The notes under the pieces: generated by a model
Databases searched by the model: none
What the model was told of the DNA's origin: nothing
Seen by the model: only the letters and a program-made list of their open reading frames with translations
Shown: positions 43,367 through 51,438 of the stretch, piece by piece
Numbering within the stretch: the first letter of the stretch is position 1
Layout: the number at the start of each line of letters is the position of its first letter
Translations under genes and position numbers: made by a program
Assembly (NCBI RefSeq): GCF_039830095.1
Contig: NZ_CP142435.1
Location: 1,798,001 to 1,862,000 of the forward strand
Length of the DNA: 64,000 nucleotides
Reading direction: 5' to 3'
From: Dolosigranulum savutiense
Lineage (GTDB): Bacteria; Bacillota; Bacilli; Lactobacillales; Carnobacteriaceae_A

Positions 43367-44479
43367 TTATGATGTTATTTTGTGTTCAGAGGTATCTGAT
43401 TGTTTCATTGTATGTCGATATGTGATAACAACTTGGATAATTGATTTTACAATAGCAAAAACGGGTAATATTAAAATCATACCAATGATTCCGATGAAAT
43501 TTTTGGCGAATAAAACCAAAATGACAACAGTAACGGGATGTAATTCTAAGTTGTTTCCCATGACAAATGGTGTGATAATGTAAGATTCAATCATCTGCAA
43601 GATAAAAATCATGACAACAACTAAGATCATTGCGGGTAAGCTGTAGGCAGCAGCTACGATAAAGGCAGGAAACGCGCCAATCCACGGTCCAAAGTAAGGG
43701 ATAATATCGAACAAGCCACACATAATTCCTAGGAATAAAGCATTGGGTAAGCCGATAAATAAGAAACTAAGGTAGGAACCAATTGCGACTAATAATATAA
43801 TTAAAATACGACCACCAATATATTGACGTGCGCTAGTATGCGCTGCAGATAGGACATCTTTTGTAAGTGATTGGTATGATGTTGGAATAATTGTGAGCAC
43901 GCCATCTACTATTTTATCGCCATCTTTGAACATATAAATTAAGAATAAAGGAAAAGTGGCCACCACAACGAAGAAACTAATCGTTCCTGAGATGATAGAC
44001 GTTAAGCTCGCACTTAACGTGTTTAAAACATTTGTAGCAACATTAGTAATTGAAATATCCAGTTGCTGTAAATATTCATAGATATCTAATGTCGTGACAT
44101 TCAAATCAATCGTCAACGTTTCAATCTGATTGAGCACGTTATTAATGACTGGTGGAAGCATTCGGATGAAAGATTCCATCTGACTAATTAAGTTTGGAAC
44201 AATAATTGAGAGGAAGAAAATCGTTACTCCGATAATAATAAGCAGTAGTACAATCAGTGCCCCTTTTTCAGAGAGAATTTTTTTGTTCAGCCAGTGATAT
44301 ATAGGCAAAAAAGTATAATACAAAAAGAGTGCAATCATAAGTGGGACGAAAATACTCCCCATTAAAGCTTGTAGCGGTTCAAATATATAACTCACATTCG
44401 TATAGATCCAAATCATGACCCCAATACTAATGGCTAACACTAATCCGTAAAATAATTTTGACTGCTTTAAATAATTCAA
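43367..44479 (-). CDS. AI-2E family transporter-type membrane protein
   Basis: 370 residues, eight predicted membrane helices in the PF01594 arrangement, with a large central coiled extracytoplasmic region (about 80-160) and late motifs FLGIMCGLFDIIPYFGPWIG and GNNLELHPVTVVILVL. Family members include putative AI-2 exporters and sodium/proton antiporters; the substrate here is unknown. I use TTG 44479, 8 nt after AAAAGGAG, because the in-frame ATG at 44509 lies upstream of that RBS and has none of its own. Confidence 0.85.
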   Translation of the reverse strand: MNYLKQSKLFYGLVLAISIGVMIWIYTNVSYIFEPLQALMGSIFVPLMIALFLYYTFLPIYHWLNKKILSEKGALIVLLLIIIGVTIFFLSIIVPNLISQMESFIRMLPPVINNVLNQIETLTIDLNVTTLDIYEYLQQLDISITNVATNVLNTLSASLTSIISGTISFFVVVATFPLFLIYMFKDGDKIVDGVLTIIPTSYQSLTKDVLSAAHTSARQYIGGRILIILLVAIGSYLSFLFIGLPNALFLGIMCGLFDIIPYFGPWIGAFPAFIVAAAYSLPAMILVVVMIFILQMIESYIITPFVMGNNLELHPVTVVILVLFAKNFIGIIGMILILPVFAIVKSIIQVVITYRHTMKQSDTSEHKITS

Positions 44480-44618
44480 GTGACATGCTCCTTTTAAAAA
44501 ATTAATCATTGTAATTATTGTATCATAAATTGTAGAAAGAGTAGAAGGAAAATTGTGGAATATCTGACTCGTTAGGACCGAAATTGTTTTATAATTGATG
44601 GTGGTTTGTTGATATTTT

Positions 44619-44627
44619 TGATATAAT
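44619..44627 (+). promoter_or_regulatory. Extended -10 of the asparaginase gene
   Basis: TGaTATAAT, 27 nt before the ATG. No good -35 at 17 nt; extended -10 elements can work without one. Confidence 0.55.
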
Positions 44628-44653
44628 AAAAAGATATAGAAAGCGGTGACAGG

Positions 44654-45631
44654 ATGGAACAGTTAGTAAAAATTATTACAACAGGTGGAACGATTGCCTC
44701 TTTACCAGATGAGAACGGCGATGTTTTAGCAACAATGAGTGGGGATGAGTTAATTGCTTATTTTGGAATTGAAAAAAATATTGCGGTTAAGAATTCGGTT
44801 AAAATAGATAGTTCTAATTTTGATTATGATTTGATGTTGAAAGTAGCATGTGATGTGATTGATGCGCTGGAAGATCCCGAGGTTACGGGTGTGGTGGTGA
44901 CCCATGGAACGGACACAATGGAAGAATCAGCTTTTTATTTATCACTTATGACGTATAATTATAATAAGCCGGTTATTTTGACCGGGGCTCAGTTTGACCC
45001 ATCATATTCTTTTAGTGATGGGATCAAAAATATGCACGATGCAATTTATGCAGCTAAATCCCCGAAATTAGCATCATGCGGAGCAGTTATTGTATTCGCA
45101 GGTTTTATTTATGCAGCTCGTGATGTAATCAAAGTTGATACGAACTCCTTAGAAGCCTTCGATTCACCTGGCTGGGGACCGATTGGACGAGTTGATAATG
45201 AGAAAGTCATCATTGCAAGACAACCAAGCCCATCTGTTCAACTAACCCCCAAGAAGATAGCGCCCGTTGCTTTAATTCGATTAGGAATTGGAATGACAGA
45301 TGTGGACATTAGGAAAATGAGCCGTGATTATAAAGGAGTTGTTATCGAAGCTTTCGGTCGAGGCAATGCGCATATCACTGTTCAAAAGGAAGTGAAAGCT
45401 CTAACTGAAGCAGGTATTCCTGTTATCATTACATCGCGGTGCTTACGGGGGGAAGTAAAACCTTACTACGGCGATGGGGGAGGAAAAGACTTAGAACGTA
45501 GTGGTGCCTGGTTTGCAGGGGATTTAGCCGGAGAGAAAGCGCGCGTGCTGTTAGGATTAATGTTGGCTAATCAGATTCCATGGTCTGAAATGGAACAAAT
45601 CGTGAGCGACTTTAGTCAACCAGCACTTTAG
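44654..45631 (+). CDS. ansA: L-asparaginase (type I, cytosolic)
   Basis: 325 residues, no signal peptide. It hydrolyses asparagine to aspartate and ammonia. The two threonine motifs are TTGGTIAS (nucleophile T13) and VVTHGTDTMEES (T86, D87). A later tyrosine-containing C-terminal lobe (IPVIITSRCLRGEV) is family-typical. The Shine-Dalgarno (AAAGCGGTGA) is imperfect but well placed. It lies 1.4 kb from asnB, separated by the AI-2E-type gene. Confidence 0.92.
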   Translation: MEQLVKIITTGGTIASLPDENGDVLATMSGDELIAYFGIEKNIAVKNSVKIDSSNFDYDLMLKVACDVIDALEDPEVTGVVVTHGTDTMEESAFYLSLMTYNYNKPVILTGAQFDPSYSFSDGIKNMHDAIYAAKSPKLASCGAVIVFAGFIYAARDVIKVDTNSLEAFDSPGWGPIGRVDNEKVIIARQPSPSVQLTPKKIAPVALIRLGIGMTDVDIRKMSRDYKGVVIEAFGRGNAHITVQKEVKALTEAGIPVIITSRCLRGEVKPYYGDGGGKDLERSGAWFAGDLAGEKARVLLGLMLANQIPWSEMEQIVSDFSQPAL

Positions 45632-45639
45632 AGAAAGGC

Positions 45640-45846
45640 TTAATAGCGTTTATTGCGGTCTTTTTTACCAAATAGTTTTTTGTACATGAAATATGCCCCA
45701 AATATTATAAAGGCAATAATCGAAAATAACATAATGTAGTTAATAATGGTGAGTAGCCGTTCGTTTAGCATATCACCGAATGCATTGACGATAAGTCCTA
45801 AGAGTGTTGTCGTTAAAAAGAGTAATGCTATATATTTGTTGTCCAT
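45640..45846 (-). CDS. Small two-helix membrane protein, unknown
   Basis: 68 residues with two hydrophobic helices (about 6-24 and 34-55) and a lysine/arginine-rich C-terminus (KKLFGKKDRNKRY). I recognise no family. It is probably real: AGGAGGTGA lies about 7 nt before the ATG, and it fills the gap convergent to the asparaginase gene with only 8 nt between stops. Its topology suggests both ends are cytoplasmic. Confidence 0.65.
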   Translation of the reverse strand: MDNKYIALLFLTTTLLGLIVNAFGDMLNERLLTIINYIMLFSIIAFIIFGAYFMYKKLFGKKDRNKRY

Positions 45847-46019
45847 AAAAATTCACCTCCTATTAAGTGTAATAAAGAAAAAGTAAATAATCAACTCATA
45901 AAAATAGATCTTAAAAAGGATTAAATGAGAGTTTGTGAGAACTTCTTCATAGTAATTTAAGAAGAGGTCACAGTCTTGTATAATGAGCAGTGAATGATAA
46001 TAGTTGGAGGAGTTTTAGT

Positions 46020-47246
46020 GTGCAAATGAAGCAGAAAAGTTGGAAACATTGGTTGATATTAGTTATTTTTTGTGGAGTGGCGATGAGTGGTGTCGGTATC
46101 ACCATCCATTCAAGCGGAGTGTTTATTACCCCAATTGCTGAGGAGTTATCTCTGTATCGAGGAACGGTTTCGATGCATAACACACTCACATTGATAGCTA
46201 AAGCCGTGATGACACTGTATTCTGGTAAATTATTGGAGAAGTTTAAGTTTCGAAAATTGATTATTACGGGAGGACTTGTGGCTGGGTTATCTAATGTGAT
46301 GCTCGGATTAGTTAGTCATGTTTGGTTATTTAATCTATTCGGTCTACTACGGGGTGTTGGCGCGGGGATGATGACTTGGGTACCGGCAACTGTTATGATT
46401 AATGAATGGTTCGAAGAGAAAAATGGGTTAGCCATGAGTATTATGCTGAGCTTTAGTAGTATTGGTGGGGCAATTTTTTCCCCCATCTTTACACGCGTGA
46501 TTGAAGCAGGTGGCTGGCGCTTAGGTTATCAGTTAATGGGAGTGACCATTATTCTTTTGGCTTTGCCAGCAATGATAACTCCTTATACATTAGATCCAAG
46601 AGAGAGTGGTTATTTACCATACGGGGCTACTGATGCCTCAGAGAAGCAACGACAGGTAGTACGTCGTGAGGATGCAGATAGCTATTCAATGTCTCTTTTA
46701 ATTTTAATGATTTTATTTTCAATATTGATTTCACTTTTTATTAGTTTGCCGCAACACTTTCCTGGTTTTGCGATGTCAATTGGTTTGAACTCGGAATTTG
46801 GAGCGACGATGTTATCGGCAACCTTAATTACAAGCTTTATTTTTAAAATTTTGATGGGCTATGTTAGTGATCAGATTGGTTCGGTGTATAGTACGTACAG
46901 TATCTTATTCTTAATCTTAGTAGCAGGTTTTCTATTATTCTACCAAGAATCACATGTAGCTCTCTATGTGGCAGCGGGACTAGTTGGAGGCGTATTTGCT
47001 ATCCCATCTGTCTGTATTGTATTATTAACAAAACGCTTCTTCGGGCACTACCATTTTACAAAGTTATATCCGATTATCTCATTCGCAGTGAGTATGGGAG
47101 GGTCTATTTCCATTTCAGCAATTGGCTTTATTTACGATTTTACTGGTACCTATACACCTGCGTTTGTCATAATGATCGTAGTCGCTCTCTTTAATAGCGC
47201 AGTTCTCTTTTATTGTACCCAAACTAAAAAGGCCCTCCCTTCGTAG
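46020..47246 (+). CDS. MFS transporter, OFA/monocarboxylate-like
   Basis: 408 residues with 12 predicted membrane helices. The first helices carry GVGITIHSSGVFITPIAEEL and the helix 4-5 region GVGAGMMTWVPATVMINEWFEEKNGLAMSI, both typical of the oxalate/formate antiporter (OFA) or monocarboxylate branch of the MFS. The substrate is unknown. GTG 46020, 9 nt after GGAGG, is preferred over GTG 45990 (which would overlap the RBS) and ATG 46026. A TATAAT at 45979-45984 is the probable -10. Confidence 0.82.
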   Translation: MQMKQKSWKHWLILVIFCGVAMSGVGITIHSSGVFITPIAEELSLYRGTVSMHNTLTLIAKAVMTLYSGKLLEKFKFRKLIITGGLVAGLSNVMLGLVSHVWLFNLFGLLRGVGAGMMTWVPATVMINEWFEEKNGLAMSIMLSFSSIGGAIFSPIFTRVIEAGGWRLGYQLMGVTIILLALPAMITPYTLDPRESGYLPYGATDASEKQRQVVRREDADSYSMSLLILMILFSILISLFISLPQHFPGFAMSIGLNSEFGATMLSATLITSFIFKILMGYVSDQIGSVYSTYSILFLILVAGFLLFYQESHVALYVAAGLVGGVFAIPSVCIVLLTKRFFGHYHFTKLYPIISFAVSMGGSISISAIGFIYDFTGTYTPAFVIMIVVALFNSAVLFYCTQTKKALPS

Positions 47247-47274
47247 TGAAGACCTTAATTTTATAAAAATCTAT

Positions 47275-47316
47275 TACGTCTTACTGGCAACTTGATATAT
47301 TTGTGAGTAAGACGTT
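47275..47316. terminator. Bidirectional terminator between the MFS and PTS IIC genes
   Basis: ACGTCTTAC / GTAAGACGT stem with a long AT-rich loop; T-rich flanks in both directions. Confidence 0.7.
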
Positions 47317-48372
47317 TTATGTTTCGATATCGATTTGATAATCATCTTCAGAGACAATTGGAATGACTTGGGTAAAGAGGTATTTAAATAATAGAGTTAG
47401 AATAAACGGAGCAATAATAAAGACACCGACTGTGACGAGTATATTGTATAGATTATAGCCCCCATCTGTTAAATTAATATGGTTGAGTGGACCAATAAAC
47501 CCACTAATTCCAAATCCAGCACTCATCGGGGTACCAACAATATTGAATACTGAGGCCAGTACACCGAGGACAATTGATGTAGAAAGAATGGGAATAAATG
47601 TCTTAAAATTACGCGCAATAACGGGCATAGCAATCTTAGGGGAACCGAACATAATAGCTAAATTGACCCCAGTATTATTGACCCGCCATCCCATAACACT
47701 ATAGCCGATTGCAGCTGCCGTAATGCCTAAGTTAGCTGCACCACTCCCCACTCCGGATAATGATATAGCTAGGGCTAATCCTACTGTAGTAATGGGAGAC
47801 AGAATTAAAAAGGCAAATAAGACACAAAGAGCAATAGCTAGTAGTAACGGTTGCATGGTTAGTAATTTTTCAGTTAACAAGCCAACAAGCGAGGTGATTT
47901 TTAAGATATAAGGCAGTGCTATGTAGCCAATCATACCCACCACACCAACTTCTAACACAGGAATAACTAATAGACTAAATGTCTTTACCTTATCTCGGAT
48001 CAGAAAAATTAAAATAGCTCCAATTGCGCTAGTAAACATCATACTTAATATGTCACCAGTTCCTTGTAGTAAAATTTGGCCATCTTGAAAATGGACCGCA
48101 CCTGAAGCAAATTGAGTAGCTACACCAATTGAAATATATTCAATCGGTGTAAAGTTAAATTTGTATCCCACTACAATACCAATCACCACTCCCATTAGTG
48201 AATTGGATAAGGAAGTTGCTTGAAGTAATGGCTCCAAGGCTGGTAGGTAGGGTAAAAGTGCTTTGACTAATTCGGATAAGAAGGCACTCGGAATTAAAAC
48301 GACGACGGATCCAATGGCTACACCATTTAAGAGCGTCATAAAGAAGTCATTTGTTGTAATACGTTTATTCAT
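47317..48372 (-). CDS. Orphan PTS IIC-like membrane protein (PF13303 type)
   Basis: 351 residues with about 10 hydrophobic helices. It contains glycine-rich stretches (VVIGIVVGYKFNFTP, GSGAANLGITAAAIGYSVMGWRVNN) and INLTDGG, which match the PTS_EIIC_2 group. No IIA, IIB, HPr or sugar-utilisation gene is adjacent, so it may act without PTS coupling or with components elsewhere. The substrate is unknown. No operon partner; the ion channel gene upstream is on the same strand 43 nt away. Confidence 0.75.
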   Translation of the reverse strand: MNKRITTNDFFMTLLNGVAIGSVVVLIPSAFLSELVKALLPYLPALEPLLQATSLSNSLMGVVIGIVVGYKFNFTPIEYISIGVATQFASGAVHFQDGQILLQGTGDILSMMFTSAIGAILIFLIRDKVKTFSLLVIPVLEVGVVGMIGYIALPYILKITSLVGLLTEKLLTMQPLLLAIALCVLFAFLILSPITTVGLALAISLSGVGSGAANLGITAAAIGYSVMGWRVNNTGVNLAIMFGSPKIAMPVIARNFKTFIPILSTSIVLGVLASVFNIVGTPMSAGFGISGFIGPLNHINLTDGGYNLYNILVTVGVFIIAPFILTLLFKYLFTQVIPIVSEDDYQIDIET

Positions 48373-48414
48373 AAAACACCTTTTCTGTAATGTATTGTTA
48401 TTGCATATAGGTTA

Positions 48415-49155
48415 CTATGGGCGATAGTTTTTATGCTGTTTTTTATGACGTTCAAGTTCTTCAATATAACCAGCTGTCATAATACTAGAGGGTAAGGCAA
48501 TGATAATTACGCCTACTAAATATGATAGCATAGAAAAGACTTGACCAACAATAGTTTTTGGAAAAATATCACCATACGTAGCTGTTGTCAGACCGCCAAT
48601 TGCCCAGTGAAGTGCATCAATATAGGAGGGAAATGTTTCTGGTTCTGCGTTGAAAACAATTGTAGATGCAGTAAAAATGTAAATAACGGTTAGCCAGAAA
48701 ACAAACGATAATGGTTTCTTCTGACGCTTAACCGTATTAATAAGCAAATCCGTACTGCGTGAATGACGAAAAATTTTAAAAATCCGAAAAATACGGAAAG
48801 ATCGTACAAGACGGTAAATTCTAAACAGACGGAAACCATGATTTAAAATAGTGAGTGATGGTAAAATAGAAAATAAGTCAATTAATCCAGCAGGGGTAAT
48901 CAAGTAATAAAGTCGCGCAGTAAGTTTGGATTTTTCTGAGAATTTCAGATCAGCCGTCCATAGATGAAGGCCATATTCAATAATGAATAAACTAACAGCA
49001 ATCCGGTCAATTAACAGAAGCCATGGTGGTTGTGTTTTAAATAAGAGGGGTAAAGTGCTCAGTAAAATAACCATGATATTCAGTGTGTTGTATATTTTAC
49101 TTAGATTACTTGTACGATCTTCAACATCGATAATTCGTAAAATAGATAATTTCAT
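48415..49155 (-). CDS. Voltage-gated-type ion channel with an atypical filter
   Basis: 246 residues in a six-helix channel layout. S1-S3 fill about 24-100. S4 has arginine/lysine every third residue (FRLFRIYRLVRSFRIFRIFKIFR, 108-130). S5 is about 150-168, the pore helix 178-190, S6 about 207-232. The selectivity filter reads T191-A-T-Y-G-D196 where K+ channels have TVGYGD; the DNA supports it (codons ACA GCT ACG TAT GGT GAT). No RCK or cyclic-nucleotide domain follows. It forms a tetrameric cation pore; ion selectivity is uncertain because of the filter change. Confidence 0.85.
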   Translation of the reverse strand: MKLSILRIIDVEDRTSNLSKIYNTLNIMVILLSTLPLLFKTQPPWLLLIDRIAVSLFIIEYGLHLWTADLKFSEKSKLTARLYYLITPAGLIDLFSILPSLTILNHGFRLFRIYRLVRSFRIFRIFKIFRHSRSTDLLINTVKRQKKPLSFVFWLTVIYIFTASTIVFNAEPETFPSYIDALHWAIGGLTTATYGDIFPKTIVGQVFSMLSYLVGVIIIALPSSIMTAGYIEELERHKKQHKNYRP

Positions 49156-49288
49156 TATGTGTCCTCCCAGTTATTCTATACTCTTATTTTAAGAGATTCT
49201 GAAATTTTTTTAAAGAATTTTCTTAATATCTTGCTGAAATAAGTTATTTAGCGTAAACTATTGTAGGATGAAAGAAGGAGGAAAGAAC

Positions 49289-50194
49289 ATGACGACCGTG
49301 TTATTAATGATTAAGGGCATGTTTATCGGAGTGGCCAATATTATTCCTGGAGTGAGTGGAGGCACTATGGCTGTTTCATTAGGAATCTATGATGATTTAA
49401 TTGTGTCAATTACTCACTTAGTGAAAGAATGGAAAAAAAGTATTCAGTTTCTAACACCTATTGTACTTGGTGCTGCTACGGGTGTTATTTTATTTTCTTA
49501 TTTAATTACACTACTGTTAACCCAATATACTTTACCGACAGCACTTACTTTTGTTGGCCTTATTTTAGGCGGAGTGCCTATCTTGTTCCAAGCGTTTAGT
49601 CAAGCTTTGCGCGAAAAGAAGGAACAAATGGGTGTTGCGCATGGCCTTGTTTTTAGTTTGTTTTTTGCAATTATTGTCGTTATGTCACTGATGAAAGAAT
49701 CCGGCGATACATTAAGTGCTATTGAGGTTTCTGGAATGAATATACTGGTCATGTTGTTGATTGGGATGATTGCTTCAGCTACAATGGTGATTCCCGGTAT
49801 AAGTGGCTCTTTAGTATTAATGATTATTGGTTATTATTATGGTCTAATTAATACACTGCGTTCCTTTTTTGAAGCAGTTCGTCATGTCGATATGGCGAAT
49901 ATAATGAATGGTCTGGTATTGTTAGTACCATTTGGGATAGGCGTCTTACTTGGAGGAGCACTCATTAGTAAATTGATTGAATATCTCTTTCATCATTATG
50001 CCAGTTTGACTTACAGTGCTATTTTAGGGTTAGTCATTGCCTCGCCAATAGCTATTATCCTCAACACGACAGCACTAAATGATTTATCACGTCCATCAGC
50101 CACTTTATTTTTACTTGGTGGCTTAATATTGGGAATCGGATCATTTTTTATGACTTACTATTTAGGGAAGACAGAAACTTCATCTAATTTATAA
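49289..50194 (+). CDS. popT: DUF368 polyprenyl-phosphate transporter (PopT type)
   Basis: 301 residues with about 8-9 membrane helices and the duplicated DUF368 motif: VANIIPGVSGGTMAV near the N-terminus and TMVIPGISGSLVLMIIGYY in the middle. DUF368 proteins return undecaprenyl phosphate to the cytoplasmic face for reuse in wall and polysaccharide synthesis. ATG 49289 is 7 nt after AAGGAGG; the longer start at 49268 precedes that RBS. It is monocistronic, with a strong terminator. Confidence 0.88.
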   Translation: MTTVLLMIKGMFIGVANIIPGVSGGTMAVSLGIYDDLIVSITHLVKEWKKSIQFLTPIVLGAATGVILFSYLITLLLTQYTLPTALTFVGLILGGVPILFQAFSQALREKKEQMGVAHGLVFSLFFAIIVVMSLMKESGDTLSAIEVSGMNILVMLLIGMIASATMVIPGISGSLVLMIIGYYYGLINTLRSFFEAVRHVDMANIMNGLVLLVPFGIGVLLGGALISKLIEYLFHHYASLTYSAILGLVIASPIAIILNTTALNDLSRPSATLFLLGGLILGIGSFFMTYYLGKTETSSNL

Positions 50195-50199
50195 TATGA

Positions 50200-50247
50200 A
50201 AAAACCAAGAGTAACTGATAAGTCATTTCAGAAGCTCTTGGTTTTTA
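50200..50247. terminator. Bidirectional terminator between popT and the NUDIX gene
   Basis: AAAACCAAGAG / CTCTTGGTTTT stem with A-run and T-run flanks and an inner CTGA/TCAG stem. Confidence 0.9.
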
Positions 50248-50260
50248 ATCATGTTGATAT

Positions 50261-50866
50261 CTAAGTAATAATGTCGACGAAATGTTGCGTTAACTCAGCA
50301 GTAAAGCCCCAAAGTACCGCTTGATGTTCATTCAATTGATAAAAGGGAACTTGGCGCACACGCTTGTGGAATGGATAATCTTTCCCCCCTTGAATCAGGT
50401 GATAAGGGAAATCATCCTCTAAGGTTGGTGCCATGACTAATTCATGATATTGTGGTAGGTGTGTTTGAAAATAATCTAACGGCTGGATGAAGATACGGGC
50501 CACTTCTTCATTCAATCTGTAATTTTGATAATCCTTCAGTGCGATTTTGCCGACAAAACATTGAATGAGATGAGAACCGCTTATGATTTGGTCAATTTCT
50601 CCCAATAGTTGAATATGGTTAGCAGGAATACCTAGCTCTTCTTCTGTCTCACGAAGGGCAGCTTCAGCACTTGTTTCACCTGGCTCAACCTTACCGCCAG
50701 GGAAAGAGACATCACCAGGTTGCGAGATGTGATTCGCTCTTACTTCATAGAGAATATGCAGTTGGCCTTCAATATCAACTAGTGGTAATAATACAGCATA
50801 TGATTGGTCAACCCCAATAACTGAAGGGGTATGATGTTGGAGTTGTTTTTTTATAAGTGACAACAT
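50261..50866 (-). CDS. NUDIX hydrolase, CoA pyrophosphatase type
   Basis: 201 residues. The Nudix box starts at G57 (GGKVEPGE, then REtEEELGI to about 80) and has the standard glutamates. It is preceded by DVSFPGG, a sequence common in the CoA/peroxisomal NUDT7-like group that cleaves CoA to phosphopantetheine and ADP. The exact substrate is inferred. An RBS (AAAGGAG) lies on the minus strand just before the ATG. Confidence 0.85.
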   Translation of the reverse strand: MLSLIKKQLQHHTPSVIGVDQSYAVLLPLVDIEGQLHILYEVRANHISQPGDVSFPGGKVEPGETSAEAALRETEEELGIPANHIQLLGEIDQIISGSHLIQCFVGKIALKDYQNYRLNEEVARIFIQPLDYFQTHLPQYHELVMAPTLEDDFPYHLIQGGKDYPFHKRVRQVPFYQLNEHQAVLWGFTAELTQHFVDIIT

Positions 50867-50987
50867 AGTAAACTCCTTTCTATACTTTATTATAAGCTAT
50901 TCCTATAAAAAGACAATGGTTTTACTTTCGGTGAAACAAGACTTTTGTAAGGGTTTTTGTTACAATAAATCTATGGAGGGGTATTAA

Positions 50988-51293
50988 ATGGGACAAATTA
51001 TAACACAAGCTATGTTAACGGAACTAAAACAAAGAGATCAGAGTGTGATGATAGTGGACGTCAGACGGGCTGAGGACTATCAGGAAGGACATATTGAAGG
51101 AGCGGTCAACTTTCCTAAAGACAACATACAAGCTCATATAAATGAGTTGCCACGCGATAAAAAAATTATATTGTATTGTTACAGAGGAAATAGTTCCCAA
51201 AAAGTAATGGAATTATTAGAAAATAAGGGCTTCAAAAATGTTTATAGTCTTGAAGGAGGCTACACTCAATTTAATTCAATGGGATTGAATTAA
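50988..51293 (+). CDS. Single-domain rhodanese-like protein
   Basis: 101 residues; one rhodanese domain with MIVDVRRAEDYQEGHIEGAVN and the active-site loop CYRGNSS (C64). It should carry a persulfide sulfur on C64; the acceptor is unknown. Cytosolic, no signal peptide. GAGGGG precedes the ATG, and an extended -10 (TGtTACAAT, 50958-50966) is just upstream. It precedes the glycogen operon but has a separate promoter from it. Confidence 0.92.
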   Translation: MGQIITQAMLTELKQRDQSVMIVDVRRAEDYQEGHIEGAVNFPKDNIQAHINELPRDKKIILYCYRGNSSQKVMELLENKGFKNVYSLEGGYTQFNSMGLN

Positions 51294-51316
51294 ATTAGTA
51301 TAAAAATAAAAAAATC

Positions 51317-51349
51317 TCACTTTAATAAAATAGGATTAAAATAAAGTGA
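51317..51349 (+). promoter_or_regulatory. Inverted repeat over the glg promoter -35
   Basis: TCACTTTA (51317-51324) and TAAAGTGA (51342-51349) are exact inverted copies 17 nt apart; the right copy overlaps the -35 GTGACA. No T-run follows, so a terminator role is less likely than a regulator site. Confidence 0.5.
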
Positions 51350-51373
51350 CAAAATATAAGAATGTGGTATAAT
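51346..51373 (+). promoter_or_regulatory. Promoter of the glycogen operon
   Basis: GTGACA, 16-nt spacer, TATAAT with an extended TG (TGgTATAAT). About 65 nt before the glgB start. Confidence 0.75.
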
Positions 51374-51380
51374 ATGAAAA

Positions 51381-51394
51381 AGGAATCGTTTTCT
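51381..51394 (+). promoter_or_regulatory. Possible cre (CcpA) site near the glg transcription start
   Basis: AGGAATCGTTTTCT keeps the core AAnCGnTnnC of a catabolite-responsive element but misses three outer positions. It lies at about +1 to +14 of the transcript, a repression position. Tentative. Confidence 0.3.
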
Positions 51395-51438
51395 AAATAA
51401 GTTTATTTTTTAAAAAGTTGTTTAAAGGGGGGCCGTTA

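Noticed and set aside
47221-47256. Second terminator overlapping the MFS stop codon (CCTTC/GAAG hairpin)
   Set aside because: Stem too short and T-run weak; the ACGTCTTAC hairpin just downstream is the better candidate.
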